Part shown: positions 54,765 to 64,000 of the stretch, piece by piece
How the letters are laid out: each line of letters opens with the position of its first letter
Position numbering within the stretch: position 1 is the stretch's first letter
Source: Pseudomonas triticicola
GTDB lineage: Bacteria > Pseudomonadota > Gammaproteobacteria > Pseudomonadales > Pseudomonadaceae
Reading direction: 5' to 3'
Length of the DNA: 64,000 nt
NCBI RefSeq assembly: GCF_019145375.1
Contig: NZ_JAHSTX010000001.1
Coordinates: forward strand, 781,001-845,000
Translations under genes and position numbers: made by a program
The notes under the pieces: generated by a model
Told to the model about the DNA's origin: nothing
Database searches by the model: none
The model's input: only the letters and a program-made list of their open reading frames with translations

Positions 54765-56223
54765 AATCATGCGCAGCAGCATGACGCTGTTGCTGTCGGC
54801 GATGATCCTCGCCGGTTGCGCCAATTACAGCGGCCTCGACACCGAAGGCCAGCGCCTCGACGCCGCGCAATTGAAGACAGCGCAGTCTCTGCAAGGCGTC
54901 ACCCTGTCGCCAGCGGCGTGGCCGAAAAGCGATTGGTGGAGCAGCCTCGGCGATCCGCAGCTCGACGGCCTAATCCGTGAAGCCCTGCACGACAGCCCGG
55001 ACATGCAGATCGCCGAAGCCCGCGCCCACCAGGCCAGTGCGGCAGCGTATGCCGCCGATGCCGAGCGCTATCCGACCCTCGACGCCAGCGCCGGCATCAG
55101 CCGTTCGCGTCTGGCCCGTGATCAGGATCCGTTGGGGCAGGGCGGGGCTTATGCGACGGTGCGCAATGTCAGCGCCGGTTTCAATTACAACTTCGATTTG
55201 TGGGGCGGTCAGCGCGATGCCTGGGAAGCCGCGCTCGGCGAGGCCCGCGCTGCTGAAGTCGACCGTCAGGCCGCGCAGCTGACACTTGCCGCTGACGTCG
55301 CCCGTGCGTATAGCGATCTCGGTCAGGCGCACATCGTTTACGACCTTGCCAGCGAGGACCTCAAGCGCACCCGGCAAATGCTCGACCTCAGCCAGCGCCG
55401 CTTGAGCTCGGGAATCGACAGCCAGTATCAGTTTCAGCAAACCCAGAGTCTGGAAGCCAGTTCTCAGGCCAGCCTGATCGACGCGGAAAAACGCCTGAAC
55501 AGCGCGAAAATCGCCTTGGCGGTATTGCTCGGCAAAGGCCCGGATCGTGGCAACGAAATCGCTCGACCGAAAGTTCTGCAAGCCAGCGCCGTGGCGGTGC
55601 CGTCGGTGTTGCCGGCGGAACTGCTCGGCCGCCGCCCGGATCTGGTCGCGGCGCGCTGGCGTGTCGAGGCGGCGAGCAAAGACATCGATGCGGCGAAAAC
55701 CCGTTTCTATCCCAACCTCAATCTATCGGCCTCGGCCGGCGCCGAGTCGTTGCTGGGTGATGCGATGTTCGGTTCGGCCAGCCGCTTCTTCAACATCGCG
55801 CCGACCGTGTCGCTGCCGATTTTCGATGGCGGACGCTTGCGCGCCAACCTCGATGCCCGCGACGCCGATTACGATCTGGCGGTGGCGCAGTACAACAAGA
55901 GCCTGGTCAAAGCCCTGGGTGATGTCGGCGATACCATCAACCAGCTGCGCGATATCGGCCGGCAGATCGGCGCGCAGCAACATGCCACCGACATCGCTCA
56001 GGATTCTTACAACACCGTCGTCCAGCGTTACGGTTCCGGTATCGGCAACTACCTGGACGTGCTCAGCATCGAGCAGCAATTGCTCCAGGCCCAGCGTCAA
56101 CTGGCGACCCTCAATGCCGAGCAGATCGACCTGTCGATTCAACTGATGCAAGCGCTGGGCGGCGGCTTTCAGGGTGAAAACCTGAACGCAGCCAACGCCA
56201 GCCCCGCCTCGTCGCACCATTAA
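54754..56223 (+). CDS. NodT/OprM-type outer-membrane factor lipoprotein
   Basis: A 489-residue TolC-family outer-membrane channel. The signal peptide ends in lipobox ILAGC (Cys22), so it is lipid-anchored. Two outer-membrane efflux repeats are visible: QIAEARAHQASAAAYAADAERYPTLDASAGISRSR (from about residue 82) and DLVAARWRVEAASKDIDAAKTRFYPNLNLSASAG (from about residue 305), the duplicated pattern of the family, with long coiled-coil helices between. It is second in the MarR-EmrA-EmrB-like operon, so it is the exit duct of the tripartite pump. The start is ATG 54754; an earlier in-frame ATG inside marR is rejected. Confidence 0.93.
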   Translation: MNAEIMRSSMTLLLSAMILAGCANYSGLDTEGQRLDAAQLKTAQSLQGVTLSPAAWPKSDWWSSLGDPQLDGLIREALHDSPDMQIAEARAHQASAAAYAADAERYPTLDASAGISRSRLARDQDPLGQGGAYATVRNVSAGFNYNFDLWGGQRDAWEAALGEARAAEVDRQAAQLTLAADVARAYSDLGQAHIVYDLASEDLKRTRQMLDLSQRRLSSGIDSQYQFQQTQSLEASSQASLIDAEKRLNSAKIALAVLLGKGPDRGNEIARPKVLQASAVAVPSVLPAELLGRRPDLVAARWRVEAASKDIDAAKTRFYPNLNLSASAGAESLLGDAMFGSASRFFNIAPTVSLPIFDGGRLRANLDARDADYDLAVAQYNKSLVKALGDVGDTINQLRDIGRQIGAQQHATDIAQDSYNTVVQRYGSGIGNYLDVLSIEQQLLQAQRQLATLNAEQIDLSIQLMQALGGGFQGENLNAANASPASSHH

Positions 56224-56238
56224 TTCAAGGTATTTGTC

Positions 56239-57441
56239 ATGGCCACTGCCGAAAACACCCAAGCTCAAGACAACACCCCGGACACCGGCAACCCGCGCAA
56301 ACGCAAGGTGATGCTGCTGGCCCTCGCCGTGGTCGTCCTGCTCGCCATTGCCGGCGTCTGGGCCTATCACGAGTTCATCGGGCGCTTTAACGAAAGCACC
56401 GACGATGCCTACGTCAACGGCAACGTGGTAGAGATCACACCGCTGGTCACCGGCACCGTGGTCAGCATCGGCGCCGATGACGGGGATCTGGTCCAGGAAG
56501 GCCAGGTGCTGGTCAACTTCGACCCCAACGATGCCGAAGTCGGCCTGCAAAGTGCCAAGGCCAAACTGGCGCGCACTGTGCGTCAGGTGCGCGGCCTGTA
56601 TAGCAACGTCGACGGCATGAAAGCCCAGGTCAACGCGCAGCAGGCCGAAGTGCAGAAGGCCCAGGACAACTACAACCGGCGGAAAAATCTCGCCCAGGGC
56701 GGGGCGATTTCCCAGGAAGAGCTGTCCCACGCCCGCGACGACCTGACCTCGGCGCAGAACGCCTTGGCTAACGCCAAACAGCAACTGAAAACCACCAGCG
56801 CACTGGTCGACGACACCGTGGTCTCGTCGCATCCGGACGTAATGTCGGCGGCTGCCGATCTGCGTCAGGCCTACCTGACCAATGCCCGCAGCACCTTGAT
56901 CGCGCCGGTCACCGGTTACGTTGCCAAGCGCACTGTGCAACTCGGTCAGCGCGTGCAGCCGGGCACCGCGTTGATGGCGGTGATTCCGCTGGATCAGCTG
57001 TGGATCGACGCCAACTTCAAGGAAACCCAACTGCGTGACATGCGCATCGGCCAGCCAGTGGATATCGAGGCCGATATTTACGGCAGCGATGTGAAATACA
57101 GCGGCACCGTCGACAGCCTCGGCGCCGGTACCGGCAGCGCATTTGCCTTGCTGCCGGCACAGAACGCCACCGGTAACTGGATCAAGATTGTTCAGCGTGT
57201 GCCGGTGCGTATCCACATCAATGCCGAAGAGCTGGCCAGGCACCCGCTGCGTGTCGGTCTGTCGACCAATGTCGAGGTCAATCTGCACGACCAGAGCGGC
57301 CCGGTACTGGCCCAGCAACCGCCGCAAAAGGCCTCGTTCAGCACCAACGTCTACGAACGCCAACTGGCCGAGGCGGAGGCGATGATTGCCCAGTTGATTC
57401 ACGACAACAGCGCAGCAGCAGGCAAGACCGCACAGCGCTGA
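56239..57441 (+). CDS. emrA: EmrA-like membrane-fusion (adaptor) protein
   Basis: A 400-residue HlyD/EmrA-type adaptor. One inner-membrane helix at about residues 26-44 follows a basic segment (NPRKRKV). The lipoyl/barrel-sandwich domain starts STDDAYVNGNVVEITPLVTGTVV (about residue 54) and continues VGDDGDLV-like (IGADDGDLVQEGQVLVNFD). A long alpha-hairpin spans about residues 105-200. The second half-lipoyl motif is LIAPVTGYVAKRTVQLGQRVQPGTALMAVIPLDQLWIDANFKETQL. It begins 15 bp after the outer-membrane factor and should join it to the EmrB-like pump. Confidence 0.93.
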   Translation: MATAENTQAQDNTPDTGNPRKRKVMLLALAVVVLLAIAGVWAYHEFIGRFNESTDDAYVNGNVVEITPLVTGTVVSIGADDGDLVQEGQVLVNFDPNDAEVGLQSAKAKLARTVRQVRGLYSNVDGMKAQVNAQQAEVQKAQDNYNRRKNLAQGGAISQEELSHARDDLTSAQNALANAKQQLKTTSALVDDTVVSSHPDVMSAAADLRQAYLTNARSTLIAPVTGYVAKRTVQLGQRVQPGTALMAVIPLDQLWIDANFKETQLRDMRIGQPVDIEADIYGSDVKYSGTVDSLGAGTGSAFALLPAQNATGNWIKIVQRVPVRIHINAEELARHPLRVGLSTNVEVNLHDQSGPVLAQQPPQKASFSTNVYERQLAEAEAMIAQLIHDNSAAAGKTAQR

Positions 57442-57483
57442 GAGCACACCGGATCAGAAGCAGGCTCTGTGGTGAGGAGTTAT

Positions 57484-57612
57484 CTGTGGCGAGGGGATTT
57501 ATCCCCGCTGGACTGCGCAGCAGGCCCGTTTTTCCTGAGCCAAAAGAGGGGGCCGCTTCGCGACCCAGCGGGGATAAATCCCCTCGCCACAGATAAATCC
57601 CCTCGCCACAAG
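57484..57612. repeat. REP-like element inside the efflux operon (emrA-emrB gap)
   Basis: CTGTGGCGAGGGGATTTATC and the inverse GGGATAAATCCCCTCGCCAC, the latter repeated once more (GATAAATCCCCTCGCCAC). A different REP class from the GTGGGAGCGAGCC family. It occupies most of the 239-bp emrA-emrB gap. Confidence 0.85.
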
Positions 57613-57680
57613 GGCCTGCTACCACAGGGCCGGCTGTGTTCATCAGGCCGCAGCGACCATCAGGTTTCATAGGATTCACA

Positions 57681-59210
57681 ATGAGCAATAACGCTTCTTT
57701 CACGCCGCCCAGCCTGTTGCTCAGCACCATCGGCCTGTCGCTGGCGACGTTCATGCAAGTGCTCGACACGACCATCGCCAACGTGGCGTTGCCGACGATT
57801 TCCGGCAACCTCGGGGTGAGTTCGGAGCAGGGCACCTGGGTCATCACCTCGTTCGCCGTGAGCAACGCAATTGCGCTGCCACTGACCGGTTGGCTAAGCC
57901 GCCGCTTCGGCGAGGTGAAGCTATTTCTGTGGGCGACGATGCTGTTCGTGCTGGCGTCGTTTCTCTGCGGTATCTCGACTTCGATGCCTGAGCTGATCGG
58001 CTTTCGCGTGCTGCAAGGCCTGGTCGCCGGGCCGCTGTACCCGATGACGCAGACCCTGCTGATCGCGGTGTATCCGCCGGCGAAACGCGGGATGGCCCTG
58101 GCGCTGCTGGCGATGGTCACGGTGGTCGCGCCCATTGCAGGGCCGATTCTCGGCGGCTGGATCACCGACAGTTACAGCTGGCCTTGGATCTTCTTTATCA
58201 ACGTGCCGATCGGCATCTTTGCGGTGATGGTGGTGCGTTCGCAACTGGCGAAACGGCCGGTGGTGACCAGTCGCCAGCCGATGGATTATGTCGGCCTGAT
58301 CACGCTGATCATTGGTGTCGGCGCGTTGCAGGTGATCCTCGACAAGGGCAATGACCTGGACTGGTTCGAGTCGAATTTCATCATCGTCGGCGCGGCGATT
58401 TCCGTGGTCGCCCTGGCGGTGTTCGTGATCTGGGAAATGACCGACCGCCATCCGGTGGTCAACCTGCGCCTGTTCGCCCATCGCAACTTCCGCATCGGCA
58501 CGCTCGTGCTGGTGCTGGGTTATGCCGGGTTCTTCGGCATCAACCTGATCCTGCCGCAGTGGTTGCAGACGCAAATGGGCTACACCGCGACCTGGGCTGG
58601 ACTTGCCGTGGCGCCGATCGGGATTCTGCCGGTGTTGCTGTCGCCATTTGTCGGCAAATACGCGCACAAGTTCGACCTGCGTCTGCTCGCCGGCATTGCG
58701 TTTCTGGCGATTGGCCTGAGCTGCTTCATGCGTGCCGAGTTCACCAACGAAGTCGACTTCCAGCACATTGCGCTGGTGCAGTTGTTCATGGGCATCGGCG
58801 TGGCGCTGTTCTTCATGCCGACCCTGAGCATTCTGATGTCGGACTTGCCGCCAAGCCAGATCGCTGACGGCGCAGGCCTGGCGACTTTCCTGCGGACACT
58901 GGGCGGCAGCTTCGCGGCCTCGCTGACCACCTGGATCTGGATTCGCCGGGCCGATCAGCATCATGCGTATATGAGCGAGAGCATCAGCACATTTGAGCCT
59001 GCCACCCGCGAGACCTTGAATCAGTTGGGTGGGGCGAGTCAGTCGGCGTATGCGCAGATGGATCAGATCCTCACCAGCCAGGCGTACATGCTCTCCACCG
59101 TGGATTACTTCACGTTGCTGGGCTGGGGATTCATGGGGTTGATTCTGATTGTGTGGCTGGCTAAGCCGCCGTTTGCCGCCAAGGCCGGGCCGGCAGCTTC
59201 GGGGCACTAG
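57681..59210 (+). CDS. emrB: EmrB-like MFS drug:proton antiporter (DHA2 family)
   Basis: A 509-residue major-facilitator transporter with 14 predicted membrane helices. DHA2 motifs: LATFMQVLDTTIANVALPTISGNLG (helix 1, motif D1), WVITSFAVSNAIALPLTGWLSRRFGEVKLF (motif A) and RVLQGLVAGPLYPMTQTLL (motif B), then VVAPIAGPILGGWITDSYSWPWIFFINVPIG (motif C, antiporter signature). The start at 57681 (MSNNASFTPPS) is chosen over an ATG 15 codons earlier in the repeat. Together with the upstream adaptor and OM channel it forms a complete tripartite pump for hydrophobic toxic compounds. Confidence 0.95.
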   Translation: MSNNASFTPPSLLLSTIGLSLATFMQVLDTTIANVALPTISGNLGVSSEQGTWVITSFAVSNAIALPLTGWLSRRFGEVKLFLWATMLFVLASFLCGISTSMPELIGFRVLQGLVAGPLYPMTQTLLIAVYPPAKRGMALALLAMVTVVAPIAGPILGGWITDSYSWPWIFFINVPIGIFAVMVVRSQLAKRPVVTSRQPMDYVGLITLIIGVGALQVILDKGNDLDWFESNFIIVGAAISVVALAVFVIWEMTDRHPVVNLRLFAHRNFRIGTLVLVLGYAGFFGINLILPQWLQTQMGYTATWAGLAVAPIGILPVLLSPFVGKYAHKFDLRLLAGIAFLAIGLSCFMRAEFTNEVDFQHIALVQLFMGIGVALFFMPTLSILMSDLPPSQIADGAGLATFLRTLGGSFAASLTTWIWIRRADQHHAYMSESISTFEPATRETLNQLGGASQSAYAQMDQILTSQAYMLSTVDYFTLLGWGFMGLILIVWLAKPPFAAKAGPAASGH

Positions 59211-59218
59211 AATCAAGA

Positions 59219-59386
59219 GCCCCTCACCCTAACCCTCTCCCGGAGGGAGAGGGGACTGACCGCGGTGGATGTTCGGTAGATATCGACCTGCCAGACATCA
59301 GTCGAACTCAGGTTTGGATAGCATGAAGATCGGCTCCCTTTCCCCCCTCGCCCCCCTGGGGGAGAGGGCTGGGGTGAGGGGGTAAA
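59219..59386. repeat. Palindromic repeat with CCCTCACCC/GGGTGAGGG arms
   Basis: CCCCTCACCCTAACCCTCTC at the left and GGGGGAGAGGGCTGGGGTGA at the right, about 165 bp apart; each arm also has its own short stem (CTCTCCCGGAGGGAGAG and CCCCCTGGGGG). A recurring intergenic element of pseudomonads and relatives. It separates convergent emrB and lpxH. Confidence 0.8.
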
Positions 59387-59390
59387 GCTT

Positions 59391-60137
59391 TTAGCCGTGC
59401 GGCAAAGCCAGTGGCGGGGCGAAATCGAATGGCGCCAGGGCATACCCGCTCTCATCCACCTGCAGCGCCCAACCCTGACGATCCCAATCCCCCAGCACAA
59501 TCCGCTTCGCCGCTTGTTCACCAAGCTGCAACTTGTGAATTGCCGGGCGGTGGGTGTGGCCGTGGATCAGAGTCTTCACGCCGAATTCGTGCATCACTCG
59601 CGGAATCTCTTCCGGGGTGACATCGACAATGTCATTGGCCTTCATCCGCGTCTGTGCGCGGCTTTCGCTGCGTAGCTTGCGCGCCAGTTTGTGGCGGCTG
59701 CTCAGCGGCAGATGACGGAGGATGAACAGGGTGATCGGGTTGCGCAGGTAGCGGCGCAGTTTCATGTAGCCAACGTCGCGGGTGCACAGGCTGTCGCCGT
59801 GCATCAGCAGCACTGGCTCGCCGTAGAACTGCACGACACTCGGATCCTTCAGCAAGGTGCAGCCGGCCTGTTTGCAGAAGGCCTTGCCGAGCATGAAATC
59901 GCGATTGCCGTGCATCAGGAATATGGCCGTGCCGCTGTCGCTCAAATTGCGCAGGGCCTGGCAGATGGAACGCTGAAAGGGCGTCATGGCGTCGTCGCCA
60001 ATCCATGCCTCGAAGAAGTCGCCGAGGATGTACAACGCACTCGCCGAGCGGGCGCGTCCGGCGAGCAAATCCAGAAACGCCCGGGTAATGTCCGGGCGCT
60101 CCTCTTCCAGATGCAAGTCTGAAATCAGCAATATCAC
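59391..60137 (-). CDS. lpxH: LpxH, UDP-2,3-diacylglucosamine hydrolase
   Basis: A 248-residue calcineurin-like phosphoesterase that hydrolyses UDP-2,3-diacylglucosamine to lipid X and UMP at the inner membrane in lipid A synthesis. The dinuclear metal ligands are in order: ISDLHLEE (Asp7, His9), [21 protein letters not shown] (Asn-Arg-Asp), MHGDSL and IHGHTHRP (final His pair). Length fits the family. Its ATG at 60137 overlaps the ppiB stop by 4 bp, so the two genes are translated together. Confidence 0.96.
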   Translation of the reverse strand: MILLISDLHLEEERPDITRAFLDLLAGRARSASALYILGDFFEAWIGDDAMTPFQRSICQALRNLSDSGTAIFLMHGNRDFMLGKAFCKQAGCTLLKDPSVVQFYGEPVLLMHGDSLCTRDVGYMKLRRYLRNPITLFILRHLPLSSRHKLARKLRSESRAQTRMKANDIVDVTPEEIPRVMHEFGVKTLIHGHTHRPAIHKLQLGEQAAKRIVLGDWDRQGWALQVDESGYALAPFDFAPPLALPHG

Positions 60138-60640
60138 GCTGCGATGATCTCGGCTTTCTCGATGATCACGTCGTCTGCGGGTACGTCCTGGTGGCCGGCC
60201 TTGGAAGTGGTCGACACGCCTTTGATCTTGTCGACAACGTCGGTGCCGGCGGTGACTTTACCGAATACCGCGTAGCCCCAGCCCTGCACGTTCTTACCGC
60301 TGTGGTTGAGGAAGGTGTTGTCGGCGACGTTGATGAAGAACTGCGCCGATGCCGAATGCGGCTCCATGGTGCGGGCCATGGCGACGGTGTATTTGTCGTT
60401 GGAGAGACCGTTGTCCGCTTCGTTCTGGATGCTTGGACGCTTGTCTTTCTTCTCTTTCATGCCTGGCTCGAAACCGCCGCCCTGGATCATGAAGTTACCG
60501 ATGACGCGGTGGAATACGGTGTTGGTGTAGTGACCGGCGTTGACGTACTCGATGAAGTTGGCAACGGTGATCGGCGCCTTTTCAGCGTTCAGTTCGATGA
60601 CGATGTCGCCATGGTTGGTGGTCAGTTTGACTTGAGTCAT
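60134..60640 (-). CDS. ppiB: Cytosolic cyclophilin-type peptidyl-prolyl isomerase
   Basis: A 168-residue cyclophilin (no signal peptide, hence cytosolic PpiB type). Core motifs: [19 protein letters not shown] (catalytic Arg in FHRVI, about residue 43), [23 protein letters not shown] and [20 protein letters not shown]. The start at 60640 ([11 protein letters not shown]) has GAAGAG at good spacing; the ATG two codons earlier is too close to it. It is first of a two-gene unit with lpxH and divergent from glnS. Confidence 0.94.
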   Translation of the reverse strand: MTQVKLTTNHGDIVIELNAEKAPITVANFIEYVNAGHYTNTVFHRVIGNFMIQGGGFEPGMKEKKDKRPSIQNEADNGLSNDKYTVAMARTMEPHSASAQFFINVADNTFLNHSGKNVQGWGYAVFGKVTAGTDVVDKIKGVSTTSKAGHQDVPADDVIIEKAEIIAA

Positions 60641-60891
60641 GGTCATTACTCTTCATAGGGAATTCGTGGTTCTGGGACATTGAGCCCCACAACCGGTTCA
60701 GCCTGCTTCGGCCAAGGTGCGCAGTTTAGCGTGACAGGCGCGAATTTCGAGGCGGTTTTTCATTTCCCGGCGATTAAATGCGTGCCTTTATAAGAGCTGC
60801 TCTGTCAGGCCCTTGACAGCATCGGCTATGATAGCGGCTTTGTTTTGTCTGGCCCCTCTTTGCGGCCGCGCACCTGTACGTCAAGGATCCT

Positions 60892-62589
<1,698 letters not shown>

Positions 62590-62607
62590 GTGAGTCAAGG
62601 AACTAAC

Positions 62608-63990
62608 GTGCTAACGATCTACAACACGCTCAGCAAGAGCAAAGAAGTCTTCAAGCCGCTGGATGGCAACAAGGTGCGCATGTACGTCTGCGGGATGACC
62701 GTGTACGACTACTGCCACCTCGGCCACGGCCGCAGCATGGTCGCGTTCGACCTGGTGACGCGCTGGCTGCGCTTCAGCGGTTACGACCTGACCTACGTGC
62801 GCAACATCACCGACATCGACGACAAGATCATCAATCGTGCCCGCGAGAACGGTGAATCGTTCGAAGCGCTGACCGAGCGCATGATCGCCGCGATGCACGA
62901 AGACGAAGCGCGCCTGAACATCCAGAAGCCGGACATGGAACCGCGCGCCACCGATCACATCGCCGGCATGCATGCGATGATCCAGACCCTGATCGACAAG
63001 GGCTACGCTTACGCTCCAGGTAATGGCGACGTGTACTACCGCGTCGCCAAGTTCATGGGCTACGGCAAGCTGTCGCGCAAGAAGATCGAAGATTTGCGCA
63101 TCGGTGCGCGTATCGAAGTCGACGAGTCGAAGCAAGACCCGCTCGACTTCGTCCTGTGGAAAGCCGCCAAGCCGGGCGAGCCGAGCTGGGAATCGCCATG
63201 GGGCGCCGGACGTCCGGGCTGGCACATCGAGTGCTCGGTGATGTCCACCTGCTGCCTCGGCGAGACCTTCGACATTCATGGCGGCGGCAGCGATCTGGAG
63301 TTCCCGCACCACGAAAACGAAATCGCCCAGAGCGAAGCGGCCACCGGCAAGACCTACGCCAACGCGTGGATGCATTGCGGGATGATTCGCATCAATGGCG
63401 AGAAGATGTCCAAGTCCTTGAACAACTTCTTCACCATCCGCGACGTGCTCGACAAGTACCACCCGGAAGTCGTGCGTTACCTGCTGGTATCGAGCCACTA
63501 CCGCAGCGCGATCAACTACTCGGAAGACAACCTCAAGGACGCCAAGGGCGCACTGGAGCGCTTCTACCATGCGCTGAAAGGCCTGCCAAGCGTGGCGCCG
63601 TCGGGTGGCGAGGCGTTCGTCGAGCGTTTCACCACGGTGATGAACGACGACTTTGGCACCCCTGAAGCCTGCGCCGTGCTGTTCGAGATGGTCCGTGAGA
63701 TCAACCGTCTGCGCGAGAGCGATCTCGATGCAGCGGCGGGGCTGGCGGCACGTCTGAAAGAACTGGCGAGCGTGCTGGGTGTGTTGCAGTTGGAAGCGGA
63801 TGACTTCCTGCAGGCGGGCGCTGAAGGGCGGGTCGATGCGGCGCAAGTGGATGCACTGATTGCGGCGCGTCTGGCGGCTCGGGCGGCGAAAGACTGGGCC
63901 GAGTCGGACCGGATTCGTGATCAGCTCACCGCGATGGGTGTGGTACTGGAAGATGGCAAGGGTGGGACGACCTGGCGGCTGGCTGACTGA
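62608..63990 (+). CDS. cysS: Cysteinyl-tRNA synthetase
   Basis: A 460-residue class I synthetase. The zinc-binding Cys is in [19 protein letters not shown] (about residue 29), with the HIGH-equivalent HLGH. Further zinc ligands are [10 protein letters not shown] and HHENEIAQ, and the class signature is [11 protein letters not shown] (about residue 267). The C-terminal helical anticodon-binding region ends DLAAR-like [23 protein letters not shown]. The start is a GTG at 62608 ([15 protein letters not shown]) with AAGGA 8 nt upstream; a GTG at 62590 would add six residues. It closes the window with glnS. Confidence 0.97.
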   Translation: MLTIYNTLSKSKEVFKPLDGNKVRMYVCGMTVYDYCHLGHGRSMVAFDLVTRWLRFSGYDLTYVRNITDIDDKIINRARENGESFEALTERMIAAMHEDEARLNIQKPDMEPRATDHIAGMHAMIQTLIDKGYAYAPGNGDVYYRVAKFMGYGKLSRKKIEDLRIGARIEVDESKQDPLDFVLWKAAKPGEPSWESPWGAGRPGWHIECSVMSTCCLGETFDIHGGGSDLEFPHHENEIAQSEAATGKTYANAWMHCGMIRINGEKMSKSLNNFFTIRDVLDKYHPEVVRYLLVSSHYRSAINYSEDNLKDAKGALERFYHALKGLPSVAPSGGEAFVERFTTVMNDDFGTPEACAVLFEMVREINRLRESDLDAAAGLAARLKELASVLGVLQLEADDFLQAGAEGRVDAAQVDALIAARLAARAAKDWAESDRIRDQLTAMGVVLEDGKGGTTWRLAD

Positions 63991-64000
63991 GCAAGAAGCC

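Noticed and set aside
60811..60832. TTGACA followed by TATGAT before glnS as a promoter
   Set aside because: The boxes are only about 10 bp apart, too close for a sigma-70 promoter. TATGAT alone may be a -10, but no matching -35 at 16-18 bp was convincing.

Overview
The window is chromosomal DNA from a Pseudomonas, most likely of the P. fluorescens/koreensis group. The evidence is high GC with Pseudomonas codon use, the gene order folD / tRNA-Arg-His-Leu-His / tig-clpP-clpX-lon-hupB-ppiD, a PrrF-type small RNA, a CrcY-type small RNA beside the HMG-CoA lyase gene, and many REP/REPIN repeats with the core GTGGGAGCGAGCCTGCTCGC. Only the left-end gene (folD) is cut by the window. I see no prophage, insertion sequence, CRISPR array or rRNA. 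Species-level naming is inference.

Layout. Positions 1-10015 hold conserved housekeeping genes: the tRNA cluster, then the protein-quality-control block (trigger factor, ClpP, ClpX, Lon, HU-beta, PpiD), with heat-shock-type promoter candidates before clpX and lon and an unusual tRNA-like element between hupB and ppiD. Positions 10016-18500 are accessory: a repeat-rich gap, a DUF2242 lipoprotein, a unit of an AraC-type regulator and an apparently inactive nitrilase-like protein divergent from fadH, a PLP enzyme, and a low-complexity protein with 18-bp tandem repeats. Positions 18512-21477 hold 2-aminoethylphosphonate degradation (phnX, phnW, LysR regulator). Positions 21635-26674 hold a short orphan VgrG, a YebC-like protein, an LRR protein kinase and an AFG1/ZapE ATPase.

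Positions 26910-29973 form a compact stress module: ECF sigma and anti-sigma, divergent from a small catalase plus cytochrome b561, with matching ECF-type promoters facing both ways. Positions 30033-32791 hold an M14 carboxypeptidase, the Fur-controlled small RNA PrrF, a DUF3077-type protein and a PrtR/LexA-like repressor. Positions 32834-42690 hold the leucine/isovalerate catabolic genes (liuA, B, C, D, then liuE and liuR), with three LiuR-type palindromes, an acyl-CoA synthetase, and the catabolite-repression small RNA CrcY behind a sigma-54 promoter.

Positions 42890-48568 hold a LysR/acyl-CoA dehydrogenase pair, a phosphate-binding/OmpA fusion, exonuclease III and an acetyltransferase. Positions 48635-54033 encode TamA-TamB. 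Positions 54212-59210 hold a MarR-controlled tripartite efflux operon (OM lipoprotein, EmrA-like, EmrB-like). Positions 59391-63990 are housekeeping again: lpxH, ppiB, glnS and cysS.

Most protein assignments rest on recognisable family sequence and are firm. The most interesting items are the tRNA-like element at 7915-7990, the twin ECF promoters at 28202-28283, the repeat protein at 17717-18427, and the two recognised small RNAs with their promoter architecture.
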